NCBI GenBank assembly: GCA_900074885.1
Contig: FJUW01000015.1
Location: forward strand, 539,906 to 603,905
Direction of reading: 5' to 3'
Length of the DNA: 64,000 bases
Source of the DNA: Rhynchosporium graminicola
Lineage: Eukaryota; Ascomycota; Leotiomycetes; Helotiales; Ploettnerulaceae
The position numbers and the translations under genes were made by a program. Below, piece by piece: positions 23,321 through 35,180 of this stretch (position 1 is the stretch's first letter; every line of letters begins with the position of its first letter). The notes under the pieces were generated by a model that was given only the letters and a program-made list of their open reading frames with translations, had not been told where the DNA came from and ran no database searches.

Positions 23321-26180
23321 ATGGCGCGTCTTCCCTCGTTACGACTGGCATCATGGCCAACTGTGATTGTTTCCTCCCTCGCGATCCTCAGCATATTGGT
23401 ATCGCCAATTCGAGCACAGGGTGATAGTAGTTTGGAGACAATACAGGGCACAAATGGCGAGGGCGTAACATCTTCATTGCTGGTCGACAGATATCCGGCG
23501 TTGTACAGTGGGGATTTTGGAGATTGTATGGGAGGGCAGAGCTTGATCAACTTGACGTCGTTTGATGGGGCTTATTACGCCGATAACATGACGGTCCTGT
23601 TCAACCTTGCGGGCATGACTAATCTGAGGAACGAGTCTCTAATGTGTATGTCTTCATACCCGATCGGCTGGTGGCGTATTGCTAACATCAATCAGTATAT
23701 ATCTCCGTTTATGCTTGTGAGATTCCTTATTTTAGACACTTAATGGAACGCAATGCTGACATGCTTTGCAGATGGAGAGGACAGGTTCAATCTGGTATTC
23801 AACCCATGCAATGCGAACTTTGGAAGGTCGGTCTCTCCAAACCTAAAGAAACTCATATGTTAACTCCAACAGTTTATGTCCTTTGAACGCCAGTGCTCCT
23901 ATCACAGGTGGGGCTGTCATTCCCGTATCAACTTCTGACGTTGCTGCTATTCCTCCCATCGCCTTAGGAATCCCTGATTTCGAAGGAACCCTGATGCTGA
24001 GATTCTTCTCGAATTCTTCCAGGACCGAGATTGCATGCTTCTCAGCAGTCATGAGGAATGGAGCAAGCTTCTCGCACCCGGCGGCTGTTGGATCCACCCT
24101 AGGATTCTTCACTTTCCTTGCCCTTGTCGCATCGTTCGTTACAGCAATTTATGGTGTGAGCATGCCACACATCCGAACCCACTATGCCCACTCTCTGTCT
24201 GTACTGGTCATCTTCGAAGTCTTCCAGTCGATCTTCTTCTCTGGGGCACTATCTTTGGACTGGCCAAGTGTGTTACCCGCTTTCTGGAGTAATTTTGCTT
24301 GGTCTGCTGGCATGATATACACTCCATCAATCATAAGCTCTGTCAATAGTTTCACTGGGATTTCCGGGAATGCAAGTCAAGTAGGAGGTGCAGGATCCAC
24401 GGTACTGAACAATAATGGCGGCCTTCAACAGCAGATCTACGGACGCTCGATCTTTCAACGTACTCTTGAGATCGCTCAGAACAGTGAGAAGCTTGCAAGC
24501 CACTTGTATAAGCGAGCTGTGAATGGCACTGAATCGGCGAAGCTGTATAGTTGGGCTGGAGTTCCTCTTTCTCCTGGACTTCCGACCCCTGGAGATTATT
24601 CTGGCTTTGCTGGAACACTTTCACTCATCGATGTCCCAGCTGCTGATGCTTTCATGGTCGGATTCTTGTGGCTCATCATTCTCATCGTCATTCTGATCGG
24701 TGCCACGGTACTGTTCAAATGGTCGCTCGAAGGCCTCAGCGCTATCAACATGATGAAAGAAGACCGCTTTGCTATCTTTAGAGAACACTGGATTGGTTTC
24801 ACTGGACTCATTTTTCTCCGGACATTGTTCATTGCTTTTTTCATGATGACGACTTTAGCATTGTTCCAATTCTCATATGGTGGAAAGGCTGGACCCATTG
24901 CAATCGCCGCAATAATCTTCTTGGTCTTCTTCCTTGGCGGACTTGGTGTCTGCTTCTATGCATGCTTCTACCGAATTCGATTTGGAAAATACGAGTCCAC
25001 GCCCGATCGGGTGCATTTCAAACGCAAGAAGATTATGAAGATCATTCCATGGTACAGCCCAGCTCGTGAAAGCTCCCTGGATGAGGAAGAGAAGGCAAAG
25101 ACTGCGGGATCTATGTCTTTCTTTCAGATCAAGTTCATTGATAGCGAACAGGAGCAGCAAAGCGTGCATCAGAACAACAACTTCACGAAGCGCTTCGGAT
25201 GGCTTTCTGCTCGATACAGACGTACGCGCTGGTGGTTCTTCTCCTTCTGGGTCGTATACCAATTCATACGCGCTTGCTTCGTCGGCGGTGCGCGCAATAA
25301 CCCGATGGCCCAAGTCATTGGTCTATTCATATGGGAGATCATCGCTTTCGTTGCTATCATCTGTATCAATCCCTTTGAAGGACAACGCAATACTGCTCTG
25401 GCAGTCTGGATGCTTGGTTTGAGTAAGGTGGCAACAGCTGGGCTTTCAATCGCTTTCCTCCCGAATCTCAAACTTGCCCGCATTCCAACGACGATCGTCG
25501 GCGTCATTATCATCGTGATTCAAGGTTTTTTGGTCATTGGCGTCTTGATCCTTATCGTCTTGGGTGTCATTTCCAGCTACATGTCAATCACCCGCAATCG
25601 TGAAGTTTTCAGACCACACGGAATGACAGATATACGCCTCAAGTACTTTGATCATCTAGAGCTTACGGAGAAGGACATACCGCCACCGCCACCTCCTGTT
25701 CCCGAAGAACCCAAGGAGCCTTACTTTTCTGTCTCAAGCGTGCGACGTGCGCCCAAAATCGAAGACGAGGACGTTGATTTCGTTCCGGAAATGCCTGAGA
25801 TGAATCCATCATTTAACCCGGCTGCTTCGCAACACTCACTTCCTGGTCCTCGTCGCAGCAGAGCCAATTCTATGGCAAATTCTGTGGCGGGCAGCATGCG
25901 GAGTCATCATTCGGCATACGGCAACGTCCCGTTTGGAGCCCGAGTGCACCGAGCCTCTTGGAGTTCTCGTGACTTCCAGAACTGGCAAGAGGATAATGGT
26001 AGAGCATCGCCCAGAAACACCCCTTCGAGACACGTTAGCGGACACAACGCTGTCAACAATTCTATTTCTGGCATGCCTCTAGTTCGCCCACAGCCATCCC
26101 AGTCCAGCATGCGTCCCTCCACACCATCAAAGGATCAGCAGAGACAATACCAGACCCAACGAGTAGCTACTGCCGAGTAA
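23321..26180 (+). CDS. FLC/TRP-like polytopic membrane protein (flavin carrier family)
   Basis: Exons 23321-23645, 23696-23716, 23772-23826 and 23873-26180 encode 902 residues. The second exon is only 21 bp, and exon 3 ends at an unusual GTCGGT donor; together they restore the conserved run YISVYAYGEDRFNLVFNPC. A signal peptide (residues 1 to about 32, ending in RAQ) is followed by an ML-like luminal domain with cysteines and N-glycosylation sites (NLT, NMT, NES, NAS), then about nine membrane helices of the TRP-like domain (PF06011) and a 160-residue disordered cytosolic tail beginning with a polyproline run. Yeast Flc1-3 act in ER/Golgi membranes and are tied to FAD uptake, calcium homeostasis and cell wall integrity; which of these roles applies here cannot be told. 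Which FLC paralogue it matches is uncertain. Confidence 0.88.
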
Positions 26181-27126
26181 ATACGACGCAGGTTTACGTT
26201 TACGAAGTCACGATTAAAGGTTAGACACCTAAGGATAGGGGTTACACATGACAAAATACCAGATTACGGTGTCATATTGCACAGCATAGGCGTTTATTTC
26301 ATTTGTTTACTGACTCCGCCCGACAAATAATCGTGGATGGCCTGGAGGTTTTAGACCGGAGCCTTTCAATACATTCTTGGTTTTGCATGGAACGGGGTTT
26401 TGCATGAAGCCGCCTAAGCGCGTCGTAATTGTTCCTTGCATTTCGATGGAAGGAGGTGGTGTTCGTAGCAATGCATGCATGGCTGATCTGCGGATCAAGT
26501 GCAAGCATACCAGAGGCTCAACAAACAGATGAGCGAATGAGAAAGTTTCTTGTGACTGGCAGATTCGCTTCCTACAATAAGATCTTCTAGATTCTCATTT
26601 CTTTTCGTCGTTTGGCCGGTGTGATTTCCTGTGAGAAGATATCCCTGATCGGGATATGCCATTGGATCCCAAAAGACGGTCATCTCGTGTTGAGCCACTC
26701 TGCCCGCTCAGAACTTGCGACGCGCTCTTACATGGGCGGGCTGTCATAGGGAGGCTTCTAGGTGAGGCGATTACAGATTGTTTGGACAAGCATCCACGTG
26801 ACTCGCTCCTGCCATTTCGTGAAGCGAGCAGTTCATCACGTCCCAATGGAGTGGGTCAATGAGAACTTCTGTCTAAGGTACTCTCTTCCCCTCACTTCCC
26901 TGGTTCTCACGGTGCTTCTCTTCACCGATCCATCTACCTACCTGCAGACACCATTCCTTTCTTTCCTTTCCTGCTCGCCTCTTACCCAGGGTGTTCACTT
27001 TCTTCTAGAATCGTTCAGGACTACCTACCTACCTACCTTATTTTTGATATACTGCGGCATTTGGAGATCACTCTGTTCTGGTCACGTCCCTTTGACTCGC
27101 AACGCGTCCAGCGCTAAAATTTCAAG
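26181..27126. other. Intergenic region upstream of REC8
   Basis: No gene seen. It contains the 3' end of the FLC-like transcript and the REC8 promoter with CTAC repeats at 27021-27038. The 135-codon open frame at 26762 runs through C/T-rich promoter-like DNA and into REC8 and is not considered real. Confidence 0.5.
27021..27038. repeat. (CTAC)4 repeat in the REC8 upstream region
   Basis: Four tandem CTAC units about 90 bp before the REC8 start codon, the same tetramer class as at 15016 and 20631. Confidence 0.85.
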
Positions 27127-29545
27127 ATGTTCTACAGCCACGAGAGTGAGTCTTGACTTTCGGTCTTAGTACACGAGCTGCATTGACCGTCTCACAGTCT
27201 TGACAAGCCGCAAGTATGGTGTCGCAACAGTCTGGTACGTTTCGTAGAATATGACGCGTCCAAGAGCCCACTAGCAATCTTTTCTTCTGCACGCAGAGCT
27301 TGAAGACATTGCTTGGAAAAATAGCTGATTTTACAGGTTGGTGGCCACACTCGGCGCGAAGTCAAACACCAAAAAGGTTACCAAGAAGGCCATCCTTGAT
27401 GTCAATGTCAAGAAGGCTTGTGAGACCATTATCCAGCCAGAAGCACCAATGGCACTGAGACTTCAAAGCAATCTTCTGTGAGTAGTTTACCACCCAGTAT
27501 CAGGATTTCACTGACCAGATAGATATGGCGTTACCAAGGTCTACAATCAGCAATGGGAATACCTTCTCACCGACACACAAATTGCTCAGAACACCATGAG
27601 GACGCTCATCAAAGTCACCCGTATCACGGAACTCGATGCTAATGTTGTCAATGCCCAGTAAGTCCTTCCTTCAGTGAAAACGGCGCAAACTGACACGTCA
27701 AGTCCTAATCAACTGATGATGATGGATGATCCGGCCTTCGCCATCGATATGCCTCCCCCACCCCTCGATTTTGACTTCACCAATATAAATTTCAACCCAA
27801 AAGGCGACTCTCAACGTTCCTCCCAGTCCATGCTTTCCATTCGCGGTCGCAGTGGTTCCGTCGCGTCCCGTGCATCTTCTGTTCTTGGCTTCAACATCCC
27901 TTCAAGCAACGGCGGATCATACCAGCTTCCTATGCTCGATCCTTTCGGTGACTCTTCTGCTCAGAAGCCGTTCGGTGCTGGACCTGGCATATTTAATGAT
28001 GAGGAAGACATGATCTTGCAGGATGACGATCTCTTTGATTTCGATGCCGATGGACAGCTTCGCGATATCCCAACCAGCGAGCGCAATGCTCGTAAAGTTG
28101 GCAGCATCAATCACCAACGTCAGCTTGGCAGTGACTCGGCTGCCAATGGACGTGTTCGAAAGGAGCATGAAGACGCGATCGGTATTCATATTCGGGGTGT
28201 TGACGTTAATGGCGACTTCGATGTGCCTCTTTACGACAACGATGGCCCATTAATGCTCCCAGATGCAGAGCCTTTCCCTCTAATGACTGGTGGCCTTGGT
28301 GGTAGCGACAGACCTTTACATTTGTCCGATGAAGACCGAGTCATATCTGTTTCGGAAGATTCGTCTGTTACGGCTGAAGCTCCCCTGCGACGAAAGAAGA
28401 AGAAAGTCAAGGGGCCAACAACTGATCCCGTCTCCGAGATCCCAAACACTATTCACGCCCAATGGCCAAAGGCATACCCCGAGAATATGGCAGCAAGTTC
28501 ACGGCTCAAGTCTAAGCAACGCGCCGCTACTCGAGCCAAAAAGAATGCATTCCACTACGTTTACGGCTCAGGTATCAGTGGGGTTGGTAATGCTATTGGA
28601 TCAGCAAACTTTGTTAATCCATTGGCAATGTTCTCGGGCGATGTTCTCATGGCTAAGATTAGAGGCAAGCCAGCAATCGAGCAGGAAGCTAAGAAGAGTT
28701 CCAAGCGTGCTCTTGTAGCTGGTGAGGAAGCTGAGGAGGAAAGCCCATCCAAGCGTGCCAGAGAGGACGAGATCGGACGCGGTTCCAATGGCGACGATTT
28801 CATGTTCAACCTGGATGATGACCACTACCCACACTCTCATGAACAGAGCATTGAGGTAGGCCGAGATGCTGTAAGTGCTCTGGATGAGCATCCACCTTCT
28901 GCCATGCCATGGAACATTTCATCATCTCTCCATCAGCGTGGTCACTCAACTTCTTTCCAAGGACGTACCGGCATCATGGGATCTCAAAAGGGTTCTTTAG
29001 CTGGCCGACGTCTTACTTCACCTTTAGTCGGACGTGGGTCCACAGTCCCTGGCGATCTAGAACATTTCTCACAAATGATGGATGATGATATGGTCATGTA
29101 TGGTCGTAATGACGACGGCTTTGGAAGTGCAAGCCAAGCTTCTGGTTTCCACCCTGGTGGCATACGATCATCCAGCCAAGCTATCGGGGGAGACGATTTC
29201 GAAATCTTTGGCGCTGCTGCAGGAGTCGATACCCAAACCGCAGGCAGCTCCCAATGGATGAGGGATGTCATGGATCGTGAAAGCAACAACTTCTTCGAGT
29301 ATGTTAAGAACACTATCGATGAAAAGTCTAGTGACGAGATTGGTGATGGAGATGATACTCAACTGAAGGATAAGACCGTAACTTTCGAAGAATTATTCGT
29401 TCCTGAGAAGAATACCTGTATTGTTGCCGCGCAGGCCTTCTACCATATCTTGAGTCTTGCTACCAAGAGAAGAGTATGGGTTGCGCAAGATGTTGACAAT
29501 GACTTGCTGGCTCCATTTGGAGAGATCAGAATTGGTGTTGTCTGA
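27127..29545 (+). CDS. REC8: Meiotic cohesin subunit Rec8
   Basis: Five exons, 27127-27145, 27198-27234, 27337-27477, 27523-27657 and 27703-29545, all join in frame to give 724 residues. The kleisin N-terminus is complete only after splicing of the 19-bp first exon: it begins MFYSHEILTSRKYGVATVW and continues with KKAILDVNVKKACETI and PEAPMALRLQSNLLYGV. Those features fit Rec8 rather than the mitotic kleisin Rad21/Mcd1, whose N-terminus differs (MFYSE, LERKLSK). The middle is long and acidic with KRA/KKKKV nuclear-type signals; the C-terminal winged helix (from about TVTFEELFVPEKNTC to the end) binds Smc1. The product closes the cohesin ring between Smc1 and Smc3 in meiosis and is cut by separase; no separase site was assigned. 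Confidence 0.88.
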
Positions 29546-30721
29546 TTTATTAGTTGTGGTTGTTTTAACGTCATGTTTGATTGTCTGGCGCTTATGGGTT
29601 TGCGACGTATTTTCTTTCTTTTCTTTTGGCGAGTTTGGGCAGTGGGATAAGAGGAAGGATACATTTGCTACAACACATATTGCTTGAAGATTTGGGATGG
29701 AGTTACGGATGACGTTTATTGATTCATGGATAAGATGCGATACAATACCTATTTGCTACAATTCTGGGGGTCTACTGGCCTAGTTAGAGATCATCCCTTT
29801 GCTATAGAACATACTTGCTAAGATGAATAAATACCTTCGACGCGCAATGACAACAGCTCGCAGAGCTGGAAAGTCGAACATGAGGCTGGTCGATTCGGAG
29901 AGATGGCGATAGTTAAAGCATTCTCCTATATTCTTCGAGCAATCAGTCAACTCCATGTGTCCAAATTTCGTGTCTACCCGATAATGTATCAACGATTTAC
30001 TCAGATGACACGTAAATTCTCTTCTCCATTTTAGCAAGAAACGCAGGACTGTAGGCACTTGAGCGAGTCAACACTTCACACTATGTAGGTTAAGGTTGGC
30101 GATATCGAAGGTTACATGACTACTGTACGGCATACCGGGTAGGTATTTGGCTAGCCTATAGTGTCAATTTCATACGAACACGATGCGAGTTCACGACTCA
30201 GGCTTACGATTCAAGTATTCAGATCTCAAAGTCCTTTTCCACATTACACTATGAAAATCAGAGCTCAAACTTGTCATTTGAGTAAACAATCTTGATTAAT
30301 ATTCTCTTACATCACATCAAGGAACTCAGGCTTGCGATTCAAATGAGTAGATCTTCACCTGTCTTATGCTACAAGATTTATAGCCTCGACTTACAAACGA
30401 CATCAAGAACCCCCCAACCCCCTCCACTTTACTTATCTCCATTCTCCACGGTGCGCATTAAGCGAATCAATGTAGTAGGTCGTACTTGCCTATCTCAGAG
30501 GCTCGTATGGCCATTGAAATGGGCATGGTTCGGTCCTTCCTTATTCCCTATCAAATTGCTCAAGGTCTAATATTTTCTTAGAGTTGGACTTCTCTTCTTC
30601 ATATCCATCATCATCATTTTGAATTGCAAACCACCGAACAGATCATCGCTACAAACGAGCTCAATATATCGTTACTTCCAACTCTTTCTACAATCATCAA
30701 TAAAACCTCTCCATCTGCAAC
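29546..30721. other. Intergenic region
   Basis: Holds the REC8 3' end and the upstream region of the hydrophobin-like gene. Open frames near 30292-30570 are unrelated to any family I know. No gene seen. Confidence 0.5.
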
Positions 30722-31297
30722 ATGCGTTTCTTCTTGCTTCTCATTGCTGCGAGCTCTGCCATCGCCAGAAATACTCAAAAGAGGACTCGAATCCCATCTA
30801 GCCTCAGCAAGTGGTCGAGAGAGGCCAATGCAAAACCACCCATCCCAGCTGTTCTTCCAGACTACAAGGCTGAGCTCTTTATGTGTGGCCTCGGACAGGA
30901 GATGGATGGCTACTGCTGCCAGAATCTGTCGAAGGATGGAGTTGGCTTGGAGTGTAAGTTATCGCTCCACTTTACACACAGTATCTTGCTGACTTCATAT
31001 ATAGGCATTATCGCTACTCCTTTGGTTATAAACCTCTTGGAGGGGACTACCACTTTCACCTGCCCGTTGATCATCAACGACGTTAAGCAGAACCATACTA
31101 CTGGAGCATGCTGCTATCCTAAGGTAAGTGCTCTGACCCATATTCTCACGGACAATAACGCTGATGCAGTCAAGCCTACTGTAGTCACGCCAACTATGGG
31201 TCTTCATAAGTGCCAGGGTTCCACCCTAGTCAGTGTCAATATCGAGTCGAAGAAGCCAAACGTCATTGGATCATTTTCTGAAGAGCTCAGCGGTTAG
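30722..31297 (+). CDS. Hydrophobin-like small secreted cysteine-rich protein
   Basis: Exons 30722-30953 and 31005-31297 give 174 residues if the last possible intron is retained. A signal peptide (MRFFLLLIAASSAIA) is followed by a basic stretch and eight cysteines ordered C-CC-C-C-CC-C, the hydrophobin pattern: C, nine residues, CC, eleven, C, eighteen, C, fifteen, CC, then the last C in GLHKCQ. The first half matches class II spacing, the second does not, so it is best called hydrophobin-like. Hydrophobins coat spores and hyphae with amphipathic films. A strong 46-bp GTAAGT..GCAG intron at 31123-31168 would shift frame and end the protein five residues later, without the eighth cysteine; use of the nearby AAG (51-bp intron) would keep it. 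Transcript data decide. Confidence 0.6.
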   Translation: MRFFLLLIAASSAIARNTQKRTRIPSSLSKWSREANAKPPIPAVLPDYKAELFMCGLGQEMDGYCCQNLSKDGVGLECKLSLHFTHSILLTSYIGIIATPLVINLLEGTTTFTCPLIINDVKQNHTTGACCYPKVSALTHILTDNNADAVKPTVVTPTMGLHKCQGSTLVSVNIESKKPNVIGSFSEELSG

Positions 31298-31713
31298 CAG
31301 AGAATATGCCGGTCGGATCTTTCCAAACGATACGAGGAGAGACTTCCCTGTTGATAAAGGCTACCGATAGAGGGCATTTGGGAAATTTGATGGAACGAGT
31401 GTGAGCTTGGTTGAAGTGTCCACTCGAACATGTAGATAAATCAGCTCAACCACTTCTACAAAAGCCTGCTGCTTGCACCTTGCCTCTGACGTGAAATTTC
31501 GCTAACAGATATGCGGCTGTACAATCCCAGACTGAATCTGTTGACATCTGATAAGTGACAATTCATCTTCATTGAGACTGCCTTGTGGATTTATATCATC
31601 ATCATTTTTGTCAATGACACATTCTTTTGTGCCTCCCTAACGCCTTGATATTCTCAATGCCAAATCTGCAACCGCCCAACGTCATGTAAACCCTCGCAAG
31701 TGCAAAATGCCAA
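31298..31713. other. Intergenic region between convergent genes
   Basis: Space between the ends of the hydrophobin-like gene (plus) and ARPC4 (minus). Nothing else seen. Confidence 0.5.
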
Positions 31714-32422
31714 TCAATCAAACTACACGGTTTTCATTAACTCGGGGCGTCCTGGAGAAGTGACATTACTTACAGGTGTCAAGAACGATTCCGCAACAAA
31801 TCTGGCACGGGCATTCAACTGTCCAATAATCAGTACCAGTACACGTTGCGAGGCGTAGGGACAACCTACGAAAAGCTTCATTTCCGATATCTCCTTATCA
31901 ACCTCCTCCATGAACTGAATGATGAAGTCCACCAACTTGTGCTTCAACATCTCCTCGGTATGGAAGTTCGTAATAAGGAACGAAATGTCATAGCCCTATC
32001 GCTGTCAGCCTCGGTCAAACTCTCCAACTTCTATGCTCTGCCGCTAACCTTCACTGGCTTCCTCCGCAGAATGAAGAAAGCTTCCGCTCTTTGCGTAAGA
32101 AACCTCGTAAACTTGTGTACCAGGATATGCTCAATCTCATCGGCCTGCTTGATCTTAATGCTTATCCGGACGCTGTTAATGCTCGGTTCGATCAAGACTC
32201 GCTCGTTCTCATTTCGGGCAACTGTAAGCGGATTCAACAGAACTTCTGGAGATGTTTGAGCTTCAATTTCTGGGACATTATGTCTTTCGGAGGTTTGAGA
32301 TGCGAAATTCGAGAGGCAGAGTGCCGATGTCAGGGAGCTCCGGACGCATTGAAGGTATGGTCGCAAAGATTGAGACTGCAGAGCATTAGATCATGATCAC
32401 CAGGTTTTGTATTTCTTACCAT
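31714..32422 (-). CDS. ARC19: Arp2/3 complex subunit ARPC4 (20 kDa)
   Basis: Minus-strand exons 32422-32420, 32375-32049, 31995-31870, 31818-31774 and 31722-31714 give 169 residues, the usual family length. The first exon is just the ATG and the last holds two codons plus stop. Spliced sequence reads [18 protein letters not shown] at the N-terminus, then [40 protein letters not shown] and [17 protein letters not shown], and ends [11 protein letters not shown]; this matches the highly conserved ARPC4/Arc19. It is a core scaffold of the Arp2/3 complex, which nucleates branched actin at endocytic patches and hyphal tips. It is transcribed divergently from UBP6 across 328 bp. Confidence 0.95.
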
Positions 32423-32750
32423 GATATCAGTTCATAAGTCGTGAGACCCTCCAGCAGACTCCAGCTATGGCGGGGGATAATGTCGGTGGTGAAAGTAACA
32501 TGTTCTTGGTGGGGTTCACTCTTCAGGCAACCCGAGCCTCGCAAGCGCCGCTAGTTGAGCCGCCGCCTTTTTGATTGTTTGCTATGTTCCCAACTTCCAT
32601 GAGCCCTTCGTGTTCATATGTTCACATACCTGTTGAGGCACAGGCAGATGCAGAAGTAATTGTATCATAAGACTCAACAGAAAATTTTTTACCAACCTCG
32701 CAAGCCTCTTCAAGGCAGTGTCCCTCCACCGCTTCAACCCCGCCACAACT
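32423..32750. promoter_or_regulatory. Shared divergent promoter region ARPC4/UBP6
   Basis: The start codons of ARPC4 (minus) and UBP6 (plus) are 328 bp apart, so both promoters lie here. No specific transcription factor site was assigned. Confidence 0.6.
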
Positions 32751-34557
32751 ATGGCTACCATTCCAGGTATGTATATCAAGCTCCTGAAGTCCCAGATATG
32801 TATTAAATTTCGCAGTCATTGTCAAGCATCAGGGCAAGAAATATGATGTCGAACTCGATCCTACTTCCCTCGGCGAAGTCTTCAAGTTCCAGCTATATTC
32901 CTTAACTGGTGTTGAACCAGAACGTCAGAAGATCCTTGTGAAGGGTGGCCAACTCAAAGATGACACCGACTTGTCCAAACTTGGCGCGAAGCCAGGTCAG
33001 ACGTTCATGATGATGGGTACAGCTTCAGGCACAGGTGATCTTCAGCGACCTAAGGAGGCTGTGAAGTTTGTTGAGGATATGACTGAAGCTGAGGCTGCAC
33101 AACAAGTGGGCGCCACACCTGCTGGTTTACAAAATCTTGGTAATACCTGTTATATGAACTCGGCATTGCAAACTCTCCGCGCTGTTCCAGAACTACAGCA
33201 ACAGCTCGTTCAGTATACTGCTGCGCCAACTCCTGGCGGCGGCGCCGGTCCATCCGCTCTTGGAGACCTCAGCATGTTTGGACTAGGCGGCCTGGGAGCT
33301 TCATCAGACTTGACTGCAGCTCTGCGAGATCTGTACACGCAAATGGGTCAGACCCAAGAAGGTTTCCCACCATTGGCTTTCCTAAATGCCCTCCGAACCG
33401 CATACCCACAGTTCGCCCAGAAGTCCAAGACTGGTCATGGCTTTGCGCAGCAGGACGCTGAAGAAGCTTGGTCACAGATTATTCAGCAATTGCGACAAAA
33501 GTTGACGATCAAGGGGAAGGGAGATGGTTCCGAGGACTCGACTTTCGTCGACAGATACATGGCTGGAGGATTCTCCTCGATCACTGAGTGTGATGAGCAA
33601 GCAGCCAAGGATCTCGGCGAGGAGCCTGTGAAGGGTCAGGACGTCTTTTTGAAGTTGGATTGTCATATCGATGGTACAACAAATCATCTTAGAGATGGTA
33701 TCTTGGCCGGTTTAGAGGAGAAGATCGAGAAGAAGTCAGCTGTTCTGGATCGGGATGCAATATACACCAAGAAATCCAAGATCTCACGACTACCAAAGTA
33801 TCTTACAGTCCACTTTGTTAGATTTTTCTGGAAGCGCGAGGCGCAGAAGAAAGCCAAGATCATGCGAAAGGTCACCTTCCCGGACGAGTTGGACGTGGTA
33901 GAGTTCTGCACGGATGAGCTAAAGGCAATGCTGGTCCCAGTCCGAGACAAGGTCAGAGAGGTGCGGAAGGACGAGGAAGATATCGAGCGAGCTCGTAAGC
34001 GCCAAAAGAAGATGCACGATAAGGCAGTTGCCGATGAGGCTGCAGGTATCGTTGATTCCGTCTCTGAATCGTCGAAAGCCGATGGAAAGAAGAAGGACGA
34101 GAAGAAAGACGACAAGAAGGACGCCAAAGCTGCTAGTGGAGATGTCGAGATGAAGGATGTTGTCTACAAGACTGATGCCGAAATCGATGCCGAGAAAGCT
34201 GCTGCTTTGCTTGAAGCGAAGAAGGAGCTCCACGCTTTGATCAATCCCGATTTACTGAATGATGAGGGTGCAAACATGTCTGGTCTCTACGAGCTTCGCG
34301 GCATTGTTACTCATCAAGGTGCCAGCGCAGACAGTGGACATTACACATCTTACGTCAAGAAGCAAGGTGCACTCGATCCTAAGACTGGCAAGCGTGGTGA
34401 GGAGGATGGAAACTGGTGGTGGTTCAACGATGACAAGGTATCTGAGGTGGAGGCAGATAAGATTATGACTTTGTCCGGTGGCGGAGAATCTCATTCCGCC
34501 TTGATTCTGCTGTACAGAGCCATTCCTTTGCCCTCAGCTGAGGGTAAAATCGAATAA
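32751..34557 (+). CDS. UBP6: Proteasome-associated ubiquitin C-terminal hydrolase Ubp6/USP14
   Basis: Exons 32751-32766 and 32816-34557 (49-bp intron) encode 585 residues. An N-terminal ubiquitin-like domain (residues 1-75, MATIPVIVKHQGKKYDVEL) docks on the proteasome base; the USP catalytic domain follows with the cysteine box LQNLGNTCYMNS (Cys about 117) and the histidine box ADSGHYTSYVK (His about 514). Between them lies a lysine/glutamate-rich insert (about residues 350-440) that is probably disordered. Ubp6 cleaves ubiquitin from substrates at the 26S proteasome and recycles it, and it can slow substrate degradation. The two-domain order and length fit Ubp6 and no other USP. Start is fixed by the short first exon, which supplies the first five residues of the ubiquitin-like fold. 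Confidence 0.95.
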
Positions 34558-35180
34558 CTCCTCATAATGAACGAAGAAATGCTTGCATGGCGAGGCGTTA
34601 CGTTGACTTGGTGATGGAAGGCCAAAATGGTACGGACTGGTTATAGAACATTGGAGAAAACCGAGAGTCAATAGATCCTCACCGATTAATCTTGCCATTC
34701 TGCACTCTTGAATGACTACGATTTAATATAGAAGCTCAGATTACCTAGCTCTTCTAGCAAACATTACTTACTCGTATCTTTGAACGGCATCAAGATCGTG
34801 ATCTGATAGTTGTGCAGTCCATGTCTATTGCTTAATCTCAGCTGACGGGCAGTTCAAATCGAAATTGGGCTACAGCATTTCAGCAACTTTCCACTAGCTT
34901 CAGATAAGCTTGAGCCGAAGCAAACCTCCAGGAAATACTCTCCGAGTAAGCCTCTTCCTCTAACTTGGGTGAAGTCATGAGCCATCTCGGAAACATAATT
35001 AGAAGCACAACAGTCTCCTCATTGGCTAGCTTCCAAAGCATGGTAGAAAAGTGGGCGAGAAGTGTCCGGGCTAAGCGAGGTATTCATAACCTCTTCGACC
35101 ATAAATATTGACACCTGCCCCCTGAGAAGTCGTATCTATTTTCAGTAGATCATACACACATAAAACGATTATAATTCACC
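34558..35180. other. Intergenic region
   Basis: UBP6 3' end and promoter of the methyltransferase gene. No gene seen. Confidence 0.5.

Noticed and set aside
23883..25313. Minus-strand open frames of 90-146 codons within the FLC-like gene
   Set aside because: They are shadows of the large, well-supported plus-strand coding exon.
26762..27169. 135-codon open frame overlapping the REC8 start
   Set aside because: It runs through pyrimidine-rich promoter DNA and into REC8 exon 1 in another frame; no domain.
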